Origin: Spirochaetota bacterium
GTDB lineage: Bacteria; Spirochaetota; UBA4802; JAKQUI01
Reading direction: 5' to 3'
Length of the DNA: 64,000 nt
NCBI GenBank assembly: GCA_029562645.1
Contig: JAKQUI010000048.1
Location: 1-64,000, forward strand
Under the pieces are notes generated by a model. It made no database searches and was not told the DNA's origin. It saw only the letters and a program-made list of their open reading frames with translations. A program made the translations under genes and the position numbers. How positions within the stretch are numbered: position 1 is the stretch's first letter; each line of letters starts with the position of its first letter. Shown piece after piece: positions 27,118 to 35,114 of this stretch.

Positions 27118-27163
27118 CCCCGGCGTGTCGGCGGTAGAGGAATCACTCGCCGATGGGCCGGGG
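27118..27163 (+). terminator. GC-rich two-tier hairpin after the SDR gene
   Basis: CCCCGGC (27118-27124) pairs with GCCGGGG (27157-27163). Inside, CGGCG (27129-27133) pairs with CGCCG (27148-27152). The structure begins 11 bp after the SDR stop and ends the six-gene operon. No T-run follows, so it is a weak intrinsic terminator or an mRNA 3'-end stabilising structure. Confidence 0.45.
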
Positions 27164-27199
27164 AGCGAACAACCTGATGACGCACCGCGCGTATTTGTA

Positions 27200-27228
27200 T
27201 TGACATATTTGCTTTCCCGCCCAATCAT
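27200..27228 (+). promoter_or_regulatory. Sigma-70-type promoter candidate for the PilZ gene
   Basis: A perfect TTGACA at 27200-27205 is followed, after 17 bp, by AATCAT at 27223-27228. It sits 46 bp upstream of the PilZ start at 27274. The -35 is consensus but the -10 is weak. Confidence 0.4.
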
Positions 27229-27273
27229 CACCGCCGTACGTTCACATTATCCGCGGTTCCGTTGGCGATATCC

Positions 27274-28332
27274 ATGAGAAAAATCATACGGCCCATCACC
27301 ATCAAAGCCATCGCCGTCCTGCTCATCCTCTCGCCGTTTCTCAATATCTACGAATACCTGTTTTTCGGCCGCACCTCCCACTGGCTGCTCGTCCGTCATG
27401 ATTTTTCGTTCCAGTCGGTCATCGGGCTTGTGACCATGCTGCTGGCGATCTTCTCCGGCATTGGCCTGTATTATATCAAGCGATGGGGGTGGTATCTCTT
27501 TCTCGGGTTCTCGGGCTATGTGACCGTGTTCAGCGTGATACGCCTCTTCATGGTAAAAACCGGTTTCGCGGTCATGATCACCTCGCTCCTCGTGGTGGTG
27601 CTCGCGATCACCATCTACCTCATCTCGCGGAATACCCGCCTGCCCTACCTCTCCAACCAGTTCCGCGGATGGCGCATTCGGGACCGCATCCCGCTTGCGA
27701 TCCCGGTCCAGATACAGTTGGACGAAAATCCTGACGTCTCGATCGCCACCAAAACGATAGACTTCTCCGAGCTGGGCGCGCTGGTGGAACTCGCTCCCGA
27801 CGCCTATCCGCTTACGCTCGGGCAGCGAATGCAAATACAGTTCAACATCGGCGCGCGCGACCCGATCATCCTTTCGGGCGTCGTTGTGCAGGTTCGCGAA
27901 AGCGCGCCGGGCGCTTTTTTGGTGGGTCTCAAGTTCGTGCGAGTGCGGCGGGACAAGCGCGCCATCATCGAGCGGTTTATCAACGCGCATTATACTCCGC
28001 GCTATCGTGTCGCGCTTACCGCGGAGTGCCGCAATGAAAAGGGCGAAAAGGTCCGCGCGAAGACGTGGAACGTATCTTCGGGCGGCTGTTATATATCCGC
28101 AACTGGGACCACGTTCGAGAAGGACGACCGTGTCCGCATCGAACTGCACATTCCCGCCTCGTCCGGGCATCGGACCGTGCTCTGCGCCGGAACGGTCGTC
28201 TGGGTCAACCATGATGACCGCTTCGGCAAACCGCCCGGTTTCGGGATCACCATAACGAAATTCAAGAAAGGGCGCATCGCTTTCTCGCGGCTGCTTCTTC
28301 GGCTCTCGAGAACGGCGGAGATGGCGCGATAG
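27274..28332 (+). CDS. Membrane protein with two PilZ domains
   Basis: The start is taken at ATG 27274, where it aligns with the paralogue at 36173 (MRKIIRPITI / MKRIIRPTSI). A 352-residue protein. Residues 1-125 hold three or four membrane segments. A first PilZ domain shows RIRDR and DFSELGA, and a second shows PRYRVALTAECRNEKG and NVSSGGCY, both with the D/NxSxxG c-di-GMP-binding pattern. It probably couples c-di-GMP to a membrane process. The DUF1573 gene starts 13 bp later. A diverged copy lies 7 kb away on the opposite strand. Confidence 0.85.
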   Translation: MRKIIRPITIKAIAVLLILSPFLNIYEYLFFGRTSHWLLVRHDFSFQSVIGLVTMLLAIFSGIGLYYIKRWGWYLFLGFSGYVTVFSVIRLFMVKTGFAVMITSLLVVVLAITIYLISRNTRLPYLSNQFRGWRIRDRIPLAIPVQIQLDENPDVSIATKTIDFSELGALVELAPDAYPLTLGQRMQIQFNIGARDPIILSGVVVQVRESAPGAFLVGLKFVRVRRDKRAIIERFINAHYTPRYRVALTAECRNEKGEKVRAKTWNVSSGGCYISATGTTFEKDDRVRIELHIPASSGHRTVLCAGTVVWVNHDDRFGKPPGFGITITKFKKGRIAFSRLLLRLSRTAEMAR

Positions 28333-28345
28333 GCGGTTCCCGGCC

Positions 28346-28777
28346 ATGCAACACATACTGCGAAAAAACGCACCACGCGCACGGTTGATCCGCGAAGCGC
28401 TCGCGATGATTTTTATCATACTGGCCGTGTGCGCGGCATGCACGCGGACCCCGCGCATCCACCTCGACGCCAGGGAGCATCATATCGGCGACGTGACGAC
28501 GCCGGGACAGTACTCGCACGTATTTCATTTCAAGAACGTGGGGACCGGCACGCTCGTCATTGAAAAGGTAAAACCCGGGTGAGGGTGCGACACCTACCGG
28601 CTTTCGAGCACGGAGATCCCGGCCGGCGGCCAGGGAACGCTGGAATTGATCATGATCGCGAAGAAAAAACTGAAGCTTGACCGTCCCAAGGAGGGGACCG
28701 CTTCAGTACGGCTGTACACAAACGATCCGGCAGACCCGGTTGTGGAGCTCAAGGTCCGCAATCGGGTGATGCCCTGA
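28346..28777 (+). CDS. DUF1573 lipoprotein, probable selenoprotein (in-frame TGA at Sec79)
   Basis: Read through the TGA at 28580-28582, the frame encodes 143 residues up to TGA 28775. The N-terminus has a basic stretch and a hydrophobic core ending VCAAC, likely a lipoprotein signal. The body follows the DUF1573 family: HHIGDVTTPGQYSHVFHFKN, LVIEKVKPG-U-GCDTYRLSS, IPAGGQGTLELIM, VRLYTNDPADPVVELKVRNR. Relatives have SCGCT at this point, so the TGA replaces the first Cys and gives U-G-C. The frame after the TGA stays conserved for 64 codons. A weak stem (GTGC 28585-28588 with GCAC 28608-28611) could be part of a SECIS. A simple nonsense mutation cannot be excluded. Confidence 0.7.
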
Positions 28778-28787
28778 GCCCGTTCGC

Positions 28788-30224
28788 ATGAGGCTCAAGG
28801 CCCGGCACGGCTATTGCGCCGGTTCGTTGATTCTTCTCGCCCTCTCCGTCCTTTCATTTTACCCGAACCGGGATTGCGGCTGGATCGACGTCGTCGAGGG
28901 GCGGCTCATCGTCCAGGAGCGGGGCATTCCCGACTCCGATCCCCTGAGCTTCGCGACGCACGATTCGCCGCGCCTGCTCCATCATCTCTGGCTGTCCGAT
29001 ATCGTGTTCCATCTCATCGATGCGCGCTTCGGCTTCACCGGTCTCAGGGCGCTGGTGCCGCTGATGGCGTTTCTGTTCGGGATCGCCCTGTTGCTCTTCT
29101 TTGCGACTCTCGGATTCGACCCGCTCGAGTCGACCGCACTGGCGCTTGCGGTGTTCGCCGTCTCGATGGATCGCTTCCGTGTCCGCCCGCACCTCTTCTC
29201 GATGGTGTTCCTGTTCCTCGCCTTCGCCGTGCTGTATCGACGCTGGCACGATCCGCGTCCGCGCGACATGCTCGCCCTCTTCGGCATGAGCGCCCTCTGG
29301 ATGAACCTCCACACCGAGGCCATTATCTTTCCGGCCACGGTGAGCCTCATGGTGATTGCGGATATCGCAGTGCCACTCTACAAAAAGCGGCTCGATGGAC
29401 GACATGGACGCCTGTGCCTGCTCGCCGTTGCGCTGTGGCTCGGGGTGTTGTGCACGCCGCACCATTACGAGAAAATCGCCTTCGCGATCGGTTCAAAGCC
29501 GCTGCAGCGCTATATAATGGAGTACGAATCGCCGCTTCGACACCTGTTCGACAAGCGCTTTCCGATGGCGGTTTTTCCGGTCGCATCGGCGCTCCTTCTG
29601 GGCTTTGCGATGTATAAACGAAAATTGTCCCCGGTGTTCATTGTCGCCGCGCTGCCGTTTCTCTATCTTTCGATTCGCCACATGCGCTTTATCTATATGG
29701 CGGGAATACCGCTGGGGCTGGCATTGGCCCCATTCGTCGATTCGCTGCGCGCAGCGAAGGCCTATCGCGCGGCGCTGCTGTCACTCGGTGCGGCAATCGT
29801 GGCGTTCGTTCTCATGATGCGGCTTCCCGATTTCTCCGCTACCATCGTATCGTCCCGCCAGGACGCCGATCCGAACTGGTTTCCCGTCGAGGCGGTCGCC
29901 TTCATGAAATCGCGGGGAATCGAGGGGCGCATTTTTGTCGCTGAGCGGATGATCACGCAGTGGAGCTCGTATCTTCTCTACGAGCGCTATCCCCGGTGCA
30001 CCACCTTTCTCGATTGCCGCCACGTGAACGCCGACACCGACATTCGCTTCGGCGAATTTTTCCAGATATATCGGGGCGCCGCGACGCAAACACGCCTGCT
30101 CGACACCTATCACGTCGAATATCTGCTGGTCGACAACGATTTCGTGTTCCATCCCGACGAGCGAGACCGGTGGACCGTGCTGCATCGCGATCGACTGGCG
30201 TCGGTATGGAAGCGGGTGCGGTAA
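28788..30224 (+). CDS. Polytopic membrane protein, GT-C glycosyltransferase-like
   Basis: A 478-residue protein with about ten membrane segments in the first 350 residues and a soluble C-terminal part. An early exported loop with WIDVVEGRLIVQERGIPDSD and LLHHLWLSDIVFHLIDARFG resembles the first loop of GT-C enzymes of the PMT/ArnT group, which carries acidic catalytic residues. The C-terminal NWFPVEAVAFMKSRGIEGRI ... EYLLVDND part resembles membrane proteins of unknown role found in many phyla. The substrate is unknown. The start lies 10 bp after the DUF1573 stop, so the three genes from 27274 probably form one operon. Confidence 0.65.
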   Translation: MRLKARHGYCAGSLILLALSVLSFYPNRDCGWIDVVEGRLIVQERGIPDSDPLSFATHDSPRLLHHLWLSDIVFHLIDARFGFTGLRALVPLMAFLFGIALLLFFATLGFDPLESTALALAVFAVSMDRFRVRPHLFSMVFLFLAFAVLYRRWHDPRPRDMLALFGMSALWMNLHTEAIIFPATVSLMVIADIAVPLYKKRLDGRHGRLCLLAVALWLGVLCTPHHYEKIAFAIGSKPLQRYIMEYESPLRHLFDKRFPMAVFPVASALLLGFAMYKRKLSPVFIVAALPFLYLSIRHMRFIYMAGIPLGLALAPFVDSLRAAKAYRAALLSLGAAIVAFVLMMRLPDFSATIVSSRQDADPNWFPVEAVAFMKSRGIEGRIFVAERMITQWSSYLLYERYPRCTTFLDCRHVNADTDIRFGEFFQIYRGAATQTRLLDTYHVEYLLVDNDFVFHPDERDRWTVLHRDRLASVWKRVR

Positions 30225-30228
30225 TGAA

Positions 30229-30256
30229 CACGCCCCGCGAACGGATGCGGGGCGTG
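30229..30256 (+). terminator. Hairpin between convergent genes
   Basis: A 10-bp perfect stem CACGCCCCGC / GCGGGGCGTG with an 8-base loop starts 4 bp after the membrane-protein stop. No clear T-run follows on either strand, but its position between convergent genes suggests a bidirectional transcript end. Confidence 0.55.
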
Positions 30257-30288
30257 TCGAATTGCATGGTGTACTGGCGTATCGTCGA

Positions 30289-30702
30289 TTATTCCTTCAC
30301 CTGGTGGGCCGTTCTGAGCTTCTGGATCTGCGCGTTGATTTTTTCGAGCACATCCTTGTTCTTCTCGTAGAATGACTTCAGTGGCATGCTGTCGTTCGTG
30401 AAGCTCGACTGAAGATCGAGATTGAACTTTTTTATCAAAAGAATCTGCTCTTCGGTGTGCTTTTTCTTGAAGATGTCCGCCAGCTTGTTGATCTCTCCCT
30501 GCTTGCCGCTAACGTATTTCTCGGCCTCAACGGCCGCTTTGGCCGGATCGCTCTTATTGTCGTCGAGCACCTTGATGAATCCTTTGTACAGGGCTTGTAC
30601 GCCGGCAAATGCCTCGTCGAGTTCCTTATTGGACGGCGTGCACGACAGTACGAGACACGCGAATGCTATCGCGCACACAGCACAAATTCTGATCATATTC
30701 AT
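30289..30702 (-). CDS. Small lipoprotein, helical (paralogue of the next gene)
   Basis: A 137-residue protein with a lipoprotein signal (AIAFACLVLSC) and a mature part predicted as helical coiled segments (VQALYKGFIKVLDDNKSDPA ... HTEEQILLIKKFNLDLQ ... VLEKINAQIQKL). It is related to the upstream gene at 30735-31238: both have an AFAGV/AISGL-FY start, a D/NK.(T/S)P segment, AE(K)(Y/L)V and a (T/S)(E/P)EQ.... LD/FN block. The role is unknown. Likely an outer- or inner-membrane anchored periplasmic protein. Confidence 0.7.
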   Translation of the reverse strand: MNMIRICAVCAIAFACLVLSCTPSNKELDEAFAGVQALYKGFIKVLDDNKSDPAKAAVEAEKYVSGKQGEINKLADIFKKKHTEEQILLIKKFNLDLQSSFTNDSMPLKSFYEKNKDVLEKINAQIQKLRTAHQVKE

Positions 30703-30734
30703 TGCAGTCCTCCGTATGATGTTGGTTTTCGTAG

Positions 30735-31238
30735 TTATTTACAATTGCCTTTCTTCTTGCAATCTTCGTCCTTGCGGGCGGCGGCCTCACGATGCTGGCG
30801 TATCTTCTCTCGGTCTATCTGTACATCATGGTGAAGGCGGACTTTATTGAGGAGAAGATGGATTCTGTTTTCGGCATTGTCGAGCTTATGGTAATGCTTC
30901 CGAAGCGTTTCGTTTATCGTGATCGACATGGCGGACACGTCATTATTGAACGTATCAAGCATGACCATCTGCTCCGGGCTTAACGGCCGATGGAGCACCG
31001 TGCCGTATCCGAGTAGCTTTTTATCGTTGTCGGCTACCAGTTTTTCCGCTGCGGAAATTCCCTGCCCGGGCGTTGCCTTGTTTTTTTCGAACATTGAAAA
31101 CAGTTCGGTATAGAAATCCTTTAATCCCGAAATCGCCGTACGGACATCGCCGTCCGTGTTCTTGGATGAGGGACCACACGCGTTTAAACAGCACAGAATA
31201 AGCGTACAGAACATTACGATGCCAACAGCTTTTTTCAT
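30735..31238 (-). CDS. Small lipoprotein with basic/Cys C-terminus
   Basis: The start at ATG 31238 gives a proper lipoprotein signal (MFCTLILCCLNAC). The mature chain is helical and parallels the gene at 30289, but it carries an extra C-terminal tail rich in His, Lys and Arg, ending KDEDCKKKGNCK. The two genes are 33 bp apart and probably form one operon from a promoter in the AT-rich region 31240-31520. Function unknown. Confidence 0.68.
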   Translation of the reverse strand: MKKAVGIVMFCTLILCCLNACGPSSKNTDGDVRTAISGLKDFYTELFSMFEKNKATPGQGISAAEKLVADNDKKLLGYGTVLHRPLSPEQMVMLDTFNNDVSAMSITINETLRKHYHKLDNAENRIHLLLNKVRLHHDVQIDREKIRQHREAAARKDEDCKKKGNCK

Positions 31239-31527
31239 ATCGCTGAACCTCGAATAAATTTTAAGAAATAATCCATCAAGTATCGGCAAAATGGATTAGT
31301 GCGATTATTCACGATGTTGTTATGCGCTTTGTCAATTGTTTTTGCTCGAAGGAATTTCGAGATTATATGGTCAATTTTATTTTATGTAATTATTTATATT
31401 ATATTAATAATAATATTACAAAATTAATTAAATATAAATATTTATAAACAAATATAATTTAAAGATATAATAATATATATATCTAAAATATTTATAATGA
31501 ATACAGTTGAATGAATTTTACAAAAAA
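31239..31527. other. Very AT-rich divergent intergenic region
   Basis: About 290 bp of exceptional AT content, especially 31370-31500 where runs of A, T and ATAT dominate. It separates the divergent lipoprotein pair and the lipase gene. It probably bends readily and may bind nucleoid proteins. No coding sequence seen. Confidence 0.4.
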
Positions 31528-31539
31528 ACGTCCGGACGT
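31528..31539. promoter_or_regulatory. 12-bp palindrome ACGTCCGGACGT flanked by A7/T7
   Basis: A perfect palindrome with an A-run before and a T-run after lies 10 bp upstream of the lipase -35 box. It has no loop, so hairpin formation is poor. A dimeric regulator site is more likely than a terminator, though a bidirectional terminator cannot be excluded. Confidence 0.4.
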
Positions 31540-31549
31540 CTTTTTTTGT

Positions 31550-31578
31550 TTGACGATTTAACAGTCCCTATGTATTCT
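31550..31578 (+). promoter_or_regulatory. Sigma-70-type promoter of the lipase gene
   Basis: TTGACG at 31550-31555 and TATTCT at 31573-31578 are separated by exactly 17 bp. Transcription would start near 31586, about 50 bp before the lipase ATG, which has a GTGGAGG ribosome binding site. Confidence 0.55.
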
Positions 31579-31635
31579 TATTATGACGGATTAATAGTAA
31601 TACAAATTATCCAAATTTAACCGTGGAGGTTTTAT

Positions 31636-33396
31636 ATGAAGAAACTATTGTGGTTAATACCCGTAATAGTTTTTGCTGCGACGGGTACTGTTTTTGCTGA
31701 TGCAGATAACGCCCGGTTCACCACAGAGAGCTGGACGCATCCATCGGTCAATGAGAACCGATCGTTTTACAACGTTACAACCCCGTTGGAAAATGGGAGT
31801 AACATTGACAACAACGTTGAAATCACCGTGTTCCTGCCAAAAACGGGTTGGAAAGAAATTGTTCTTAATCCGAACGATGATGGCGGCGTTTGTACACGTC
31901 GATGGGAGATTTACGACCAGAATAAGAACTCGTTGAGCGGCGAGGTTGACACATGGTCGAATACATATCTAAATCTCTTTGACGGTAATTATCTAAACAC
32001 CGACAGGAATCTTCGAATACAGTGGAATACACCCTACTCAGCGATTTATGTGAAATTCCACAGCCACGGCGGTTTTGCCTGCTTATCGAGTTGGAACTCG
32101 TATATGAAGATTAATTTAAAACCGGCCTCTGCGCGCCTTGGCGGCAAGTCCATCGTGCTGGTGCATGGTTTTGCAGGATGGGGCCGCACCGAGGCGCTCG
32201 GCTTCAAGTACTGGGGCTTCGAGACCGACGTTCAGGCCAAGCTTCGCGATCGCGGATATGATGTTCGCACCGCGACCGTGGGACCGGTCTCCAGCGCGCA
32301 TGACCGCGCCTGTGAACTCTATGCGCAGTTGACCAACTGCCGCACTGTATATTATGGCAATGCGCACGCGGCGCAGTATGGCCATGCGGCCTCAGTGGCC
32401 GACACCTACTTCAATCAGGACGAGAACGGGTGGGCGAATCTTGCTTGGCCGGTCCACGTCATCACGCACAGCTTCGGCGGTCAGACCATCCGGAAACTCA
32501 TCGACATCATCAATGACGGTCCCGGTGCCGGGAAAGTGTGCGGCGTTGACGAGAACATGGATAGCCCGATGTGCTTCAAGGCGAAGTACAGCAAGGCCAG
32601 CGCCGCCGACCTGATCGGCGTGGTCAACACGGTATCGGCGCCGCACAACGGCACCACCCTCACCTACGGTGTGGACCATCTCACCACCTCTGTTCTGAAG
32701 CAGAGTGCGGACGAAATTTACGACGATGTCATGTGGATCTACAGCCTCACCAATGACAACTTCGCATTTATCCGCGGACTCTACGGCCTCAAGTTGGATC
32801 AGTGGAACGGCGTTCCTGCCTCAACAATGAATCTGACCAAGGACATGTCGTTCTACGACCTGTCTCCCGAGGGAGCTCCCGACATCACCGTGAACGAGAC
32901 CGAAGACCCGAACATTTACTACTTCTCCTGGGTCACGGCCCGTGGCGGCGGAAACGGTTGCACGGTCGGTTCGGATCTATCGATTCTCGGTTGCCTGTTC
33001 GACTTCAACCTGACCTCGCCGCTCGCGAACTGGGGTCTCACGGCGAAGGGATGGACGTGCCCGACCGGTTGGCCGAGCGATGTGTGGGCGCAACACGATG
33101 CGATCGTGAACGTATGGAGCCAGGCCGGCCCGAAGATCGGCCGCACGCCCACGATCAACTATCGCAAGTTCGTGAACTTCAAGGAAACACCCTCGAAGGG
33201 TCAGTGGAACTGTCTCGGCTACGTCAACGAGGACCACATGCAGGTCATCGGCGTCCTCAACAACAACTGGATACAGGATTACATCCGCGACACCACCATG
33301 CGTCAGGAGCCCGCCGCATGTCAGGGCACCAACGGGGAAATCCGGATCGTAGACTGGTACCAGAACACCATCGACATGATGCGGTCCATGCCGTAA
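31636..33396 (+). CDS. Secreted triacylglycerol lipase, family I.5-like
   Basis: A 586-residue protein with a signal peptide (1-22, ending TVFA). About 150 residues of N-terminal beta-rich domain precede the alpha/beta hydrolase. The oxyanion segment is VLVHGFAGWGRTEALGFKYW and the nucleophile is in THSFGGQT. The acid is probably the Asp of WAQHDAIVNVWSQAGP, and the His lies in YVNEDHMQVIG. DRACELYAQL and AHAAQYGHA match the zinc-binding insertion (Asp, His, His) of the Geobacillus/Staphylococcus I.5 group. It would be exported and hydrolyse lipids. A LifO-like foldase is encoded nearby on the other strand. Confidence 0.88.
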   Translation: MKKLLWLIPVIVFAATGTVFADADNARFTTESWTHPSVNENRSFYNVTTPLENGSNIDNNVEITVFLPKTGWKEIVLNPNDDGGVCTRRWEIYDQNKNSLSGEVDTWSNTYLNLFDGNYLNTDRNLRIQWNTPYSAIYVKFHSHGGFACLSSWNSYMKINLKPASARLGGKSIVLVHGFAGWGRTEALGFKYWGFETDVQAKLRDRGYDVRTATVGPVSSAHDRACELYAQLTNCRTVYYGNAHAAQYGHAASVADTYFNQDENGWANLAWPVHVITHSFGGQTIRKLIDIINDGPGAGKVCGVDENMDSPMCFKAKYSKASAADLIGVVNTVSAPHNGTTLTYGVDHLTTSVLKQSADEIYDDVMWIYSLTNDNFAFIRGLYGLKLDQWNGVPASTMNLTKDMSFYDLSPEGAPDITVNETEDPNIYYFSWVTARGGGNGCTVGSDLSILGCLFDFNLTSPLANWGLTAKGWTCPTGWPSDVWAQHDAIVNVWSQAGPKIGRTPTINYRKFVNFKETPSKGQWNCLGYVNEDHMQVIGVLNNNWIQDYIRDTTMRQEPAACQGTNGEIRIVDWYQNTIDMMRSMP

Positions 33397-33431
33397 GCGT
33401 ACGCGGCGCTCAAAACAGCAGTATGAACGCG

Positions 33432-33463
33432 AAAGCGGGATGCCAGCAACGGCATCCCGCTTT
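33432..33463 (+). terminator. Intrinsic terminator of the lipase gene
   Basis: A 13-bp perfect stem AAAGCGGGATGCC / GGCATCCCGCTTT with loop AGCAAC is followed by GTTGTAT. It begins 35 bp after the lipase stop. Being symmetric with flanking A and T, it can also serve the convergent minus-strand gene ending at 33510. Confidence 0.75.
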
Positions 33464-33509
33464 GTTGTATCATGAGAAGCACAAGATAACGCCGCGAATA
33501 CGTGTTTTG

Positions 33510-33947
33510 TTACTTACGTTTAATGAACAGCGTCCCGGGATTCCCCTCCTCATTGATACGAAGATGGTTCCGGTCTGTTATCGTGATGGTCGTTCGCGTG
33601 CCCTTACGCGGGCCATCGAGTATTTCAACGATAACGGAGTTATCAGTAGAGGAAATAACCGAGTAGCGGGTTGAAACCTTGTTTTTGTCGACCTGCGCGG
33701 TTACCGTGTCCTTCGTAATGATCATGGTGAGCGCGTCGAGCATGCGCGTGGCCATATCCGCTGCCCGGGGCCGGTTTATTTTTGCCTTGAATTTTTCGTC
33801 GGACATCATCGTTTTTGAGTCGCCGACCCACTCGCCAAGTATGGCCTCAGGGGCGGGTTTTTTAGCGCAGGACAATGCGATATACGCGATGCCCGCGATG
33901 AGAATGGCTGTCGTCGCAGTTCGATACGTTTTTCCTGTTAAATCCAT
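33510..33947 (-). CDS. Lipoprotein of unknown function
   Basis: ATG 33947 is preferred over 33977 because GAAGG lies upstream at the right distance. A 145-residue protein with a lipoprotein signal (AGIAYIALSC). The mature part contains ILGEWVGDSKTMMSDEKFKA, then beta-like stretches (DTVTAQVDKNKVSTRYSVIS, TTITITDRNHLRINEEGN). The ILGEW start and beta pattern suggest a small lipocalin-like barrel. It follows the LifO-like gene with a 19-bp gap and is likely in the same transcript. Confidence 0.65.
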   Translation of the reverse strand: MDLTGKTYRTATTAILIAGIAYIALSCAKKPAPEAILGEWVGDSKTMMSDEKFKAKINRPRAADMATRMLDALTMIITKDTVTAQVDKNKVSTRYSVISSTDNSVIVEILDGPRKGTRTTITITDRNHLRINEEGNPGTLFIKRK

Positions 33948-33966
33948 GGGTACCTTCAGTTCTGTA

Positions 33967-35067
33967 TTAAAGTCCATACGTGCGCGTTGACTTGTAACGA
34001 TATACGCCGCGTCGTTCCTCGCTTTCGATCTCTATTGCGCGGCTTGCGCCAAAGTACTTTTTTCGCGCTTCTTGGATTTTCGCCTGGAGTTCGCCGCTTT
34101 TATAGGTTTTCTTATACTCTTCGATCTTTTTCATGTACTCAAGTCCCTTGCGCCATTCCTGGTCGATCTGCGCATCACGCTTGGCGAGCCGTGCAATCTC
34201 CTCTTCGCTGAATCCGAGATTGCGCCGAATCTCGGCGAGGGCTTCCACTCGTTCGTCGTTGTCGAGCCGGGACAGGTCGCGCTGGACATCGGGAGACTGC
34301 AGGAAGCGGTTTGTTAAATAATACTTCTCATTGCTCAGAATGGAAGTGGCGCGATCGTCGCCGAAGGCGGATGAAAGACCTTTCTTGAGCGTGTCGATTT
34401 TCTGTTCGATGGTCGATCCCGATGCGTCGAGTGCGCTGTCGAGCGCATCGGCGGTTTTATGCATGGTGAGACGCTGCGCGAAAATCTCTTCCGTCGCCTC
34501 GACGCCGAGAAGCTCGTATCGCTTGTCCCAAATAGCCCGGGCCCTGTCGCGCGGCGATTTTTCATTCCATTCTTCGTCCTGCGAGTTTTGCCGCAACCAG
34601 TTGTTGTACATCTGCATCTTGTGATAGAGGGAAAAAATGGCATCGCCATGCCCGGGAAAAGCGGATCGCGAAAGCTCGTAGATGCAATCGACGACGGCGG
34701 ATTTGTCGAGCGTGCCTTCCGGATTGGCGTCATGGACCAGCTTGGTGCAATAGCTTTCGAATTTATTGGCGGCCCAATATTGGCCCCAGGGCCGGTGAAT
34801 GTCCTTCCCGTGCTCCTCGTAGACGAAGAGGAGATAATCGTTTATTTCATTTGATGAATGGCGCTGCTCATCGATAAGCCCCATGAGCAGCAGTTTTTTT
34901 TCGAGCGAAATCGAGTCGTCGAAACGCGGTTTGTAATAGGAGAGCTCCTGGACCTTGCGTTCGACCGGGTCCTGCTTGGAGCCGGCGAAAAAGTACATGT
35001 ATGATATGACGGCGATGGTGCCGCCGATGATCGCGCGCCATTTATATTTCGAGAGTGTGTCACTCAT
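33967..35067 (-). CDS. LifO-like lipase foldase (lipase-specific chaperone)
   Basis: A 366-residue protein anchored by one N-terminal membrane segment (IIGGTIAVISYMYFFAG), then almost entirely helical. Repeated blocks match LifO: KRYELLGVEATEEIFAQRL, IRRNLGFSEEEIARLAKRDA followed by QIDQEWRKGLEYMKKIEEYK, and IQEARKKYFGASRAIEIESE, comparable to R..FG.EAA..... and LD..R..W..RL..Y in foldases. Such chaperones embrace lipases in the periplasm before secretion. The lipase at 31636 is the obvious client. The RxxFDY motif of proteobacterial foldases is not clear here (PRFDDSISLEKKL). Confidence 0.68.
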   Translation of the reverse strand: MSDTLSKYKWRAIIGGTIAVISYMYFFAGSKQDPVERKVQELSYYKPRFDDSISLEKKLLLMGLIDEQRHSSNEINDYLLFVYEEHGKDIHRPWGQYWAANKFESYCTKLVHDANPEGTLDKSAVVDCIYELSRSAFPGHGDAIFSLYHKMQMYNNWLRQNSQDEEWNEKSPRDRARAIWDKRYELLGVEATEEIFAQRLTMHKTADALDSALDASGSTIEQKIDTLKKGLSSAFGDDRATSILSNEKYYLTNRFLQSPDVQRDLSRLDNDERVEALAEIRRNLGFSEEEIARLAKRDAQIDQEWRKGLEYMKKIEEYKKTYKSGELQAKIQEARKKYFGASRAIEIESEERRGVYRYKSTRTYGL

Positions 35068-35114
35068 ACGTGCTCCCGATAGGTTCGACCCGGCTATTCA
35101 TGACGGTATTCACG

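Noticed and set aside
28346-28582. DUF1573 gene as a short protein ending at the TGA 28580
   Set aside because: The frame continues with conserved family sequence for 64 codons and the stop falls on a conserved Cys, so a truncated product is less likely than Sec insertion.
31370-31500. AT-rich repeats as a CRISPR leader or array
   Set aside because: No regularly spaced direct repeats and no cas genes. It is only low-complexity AT sequence.
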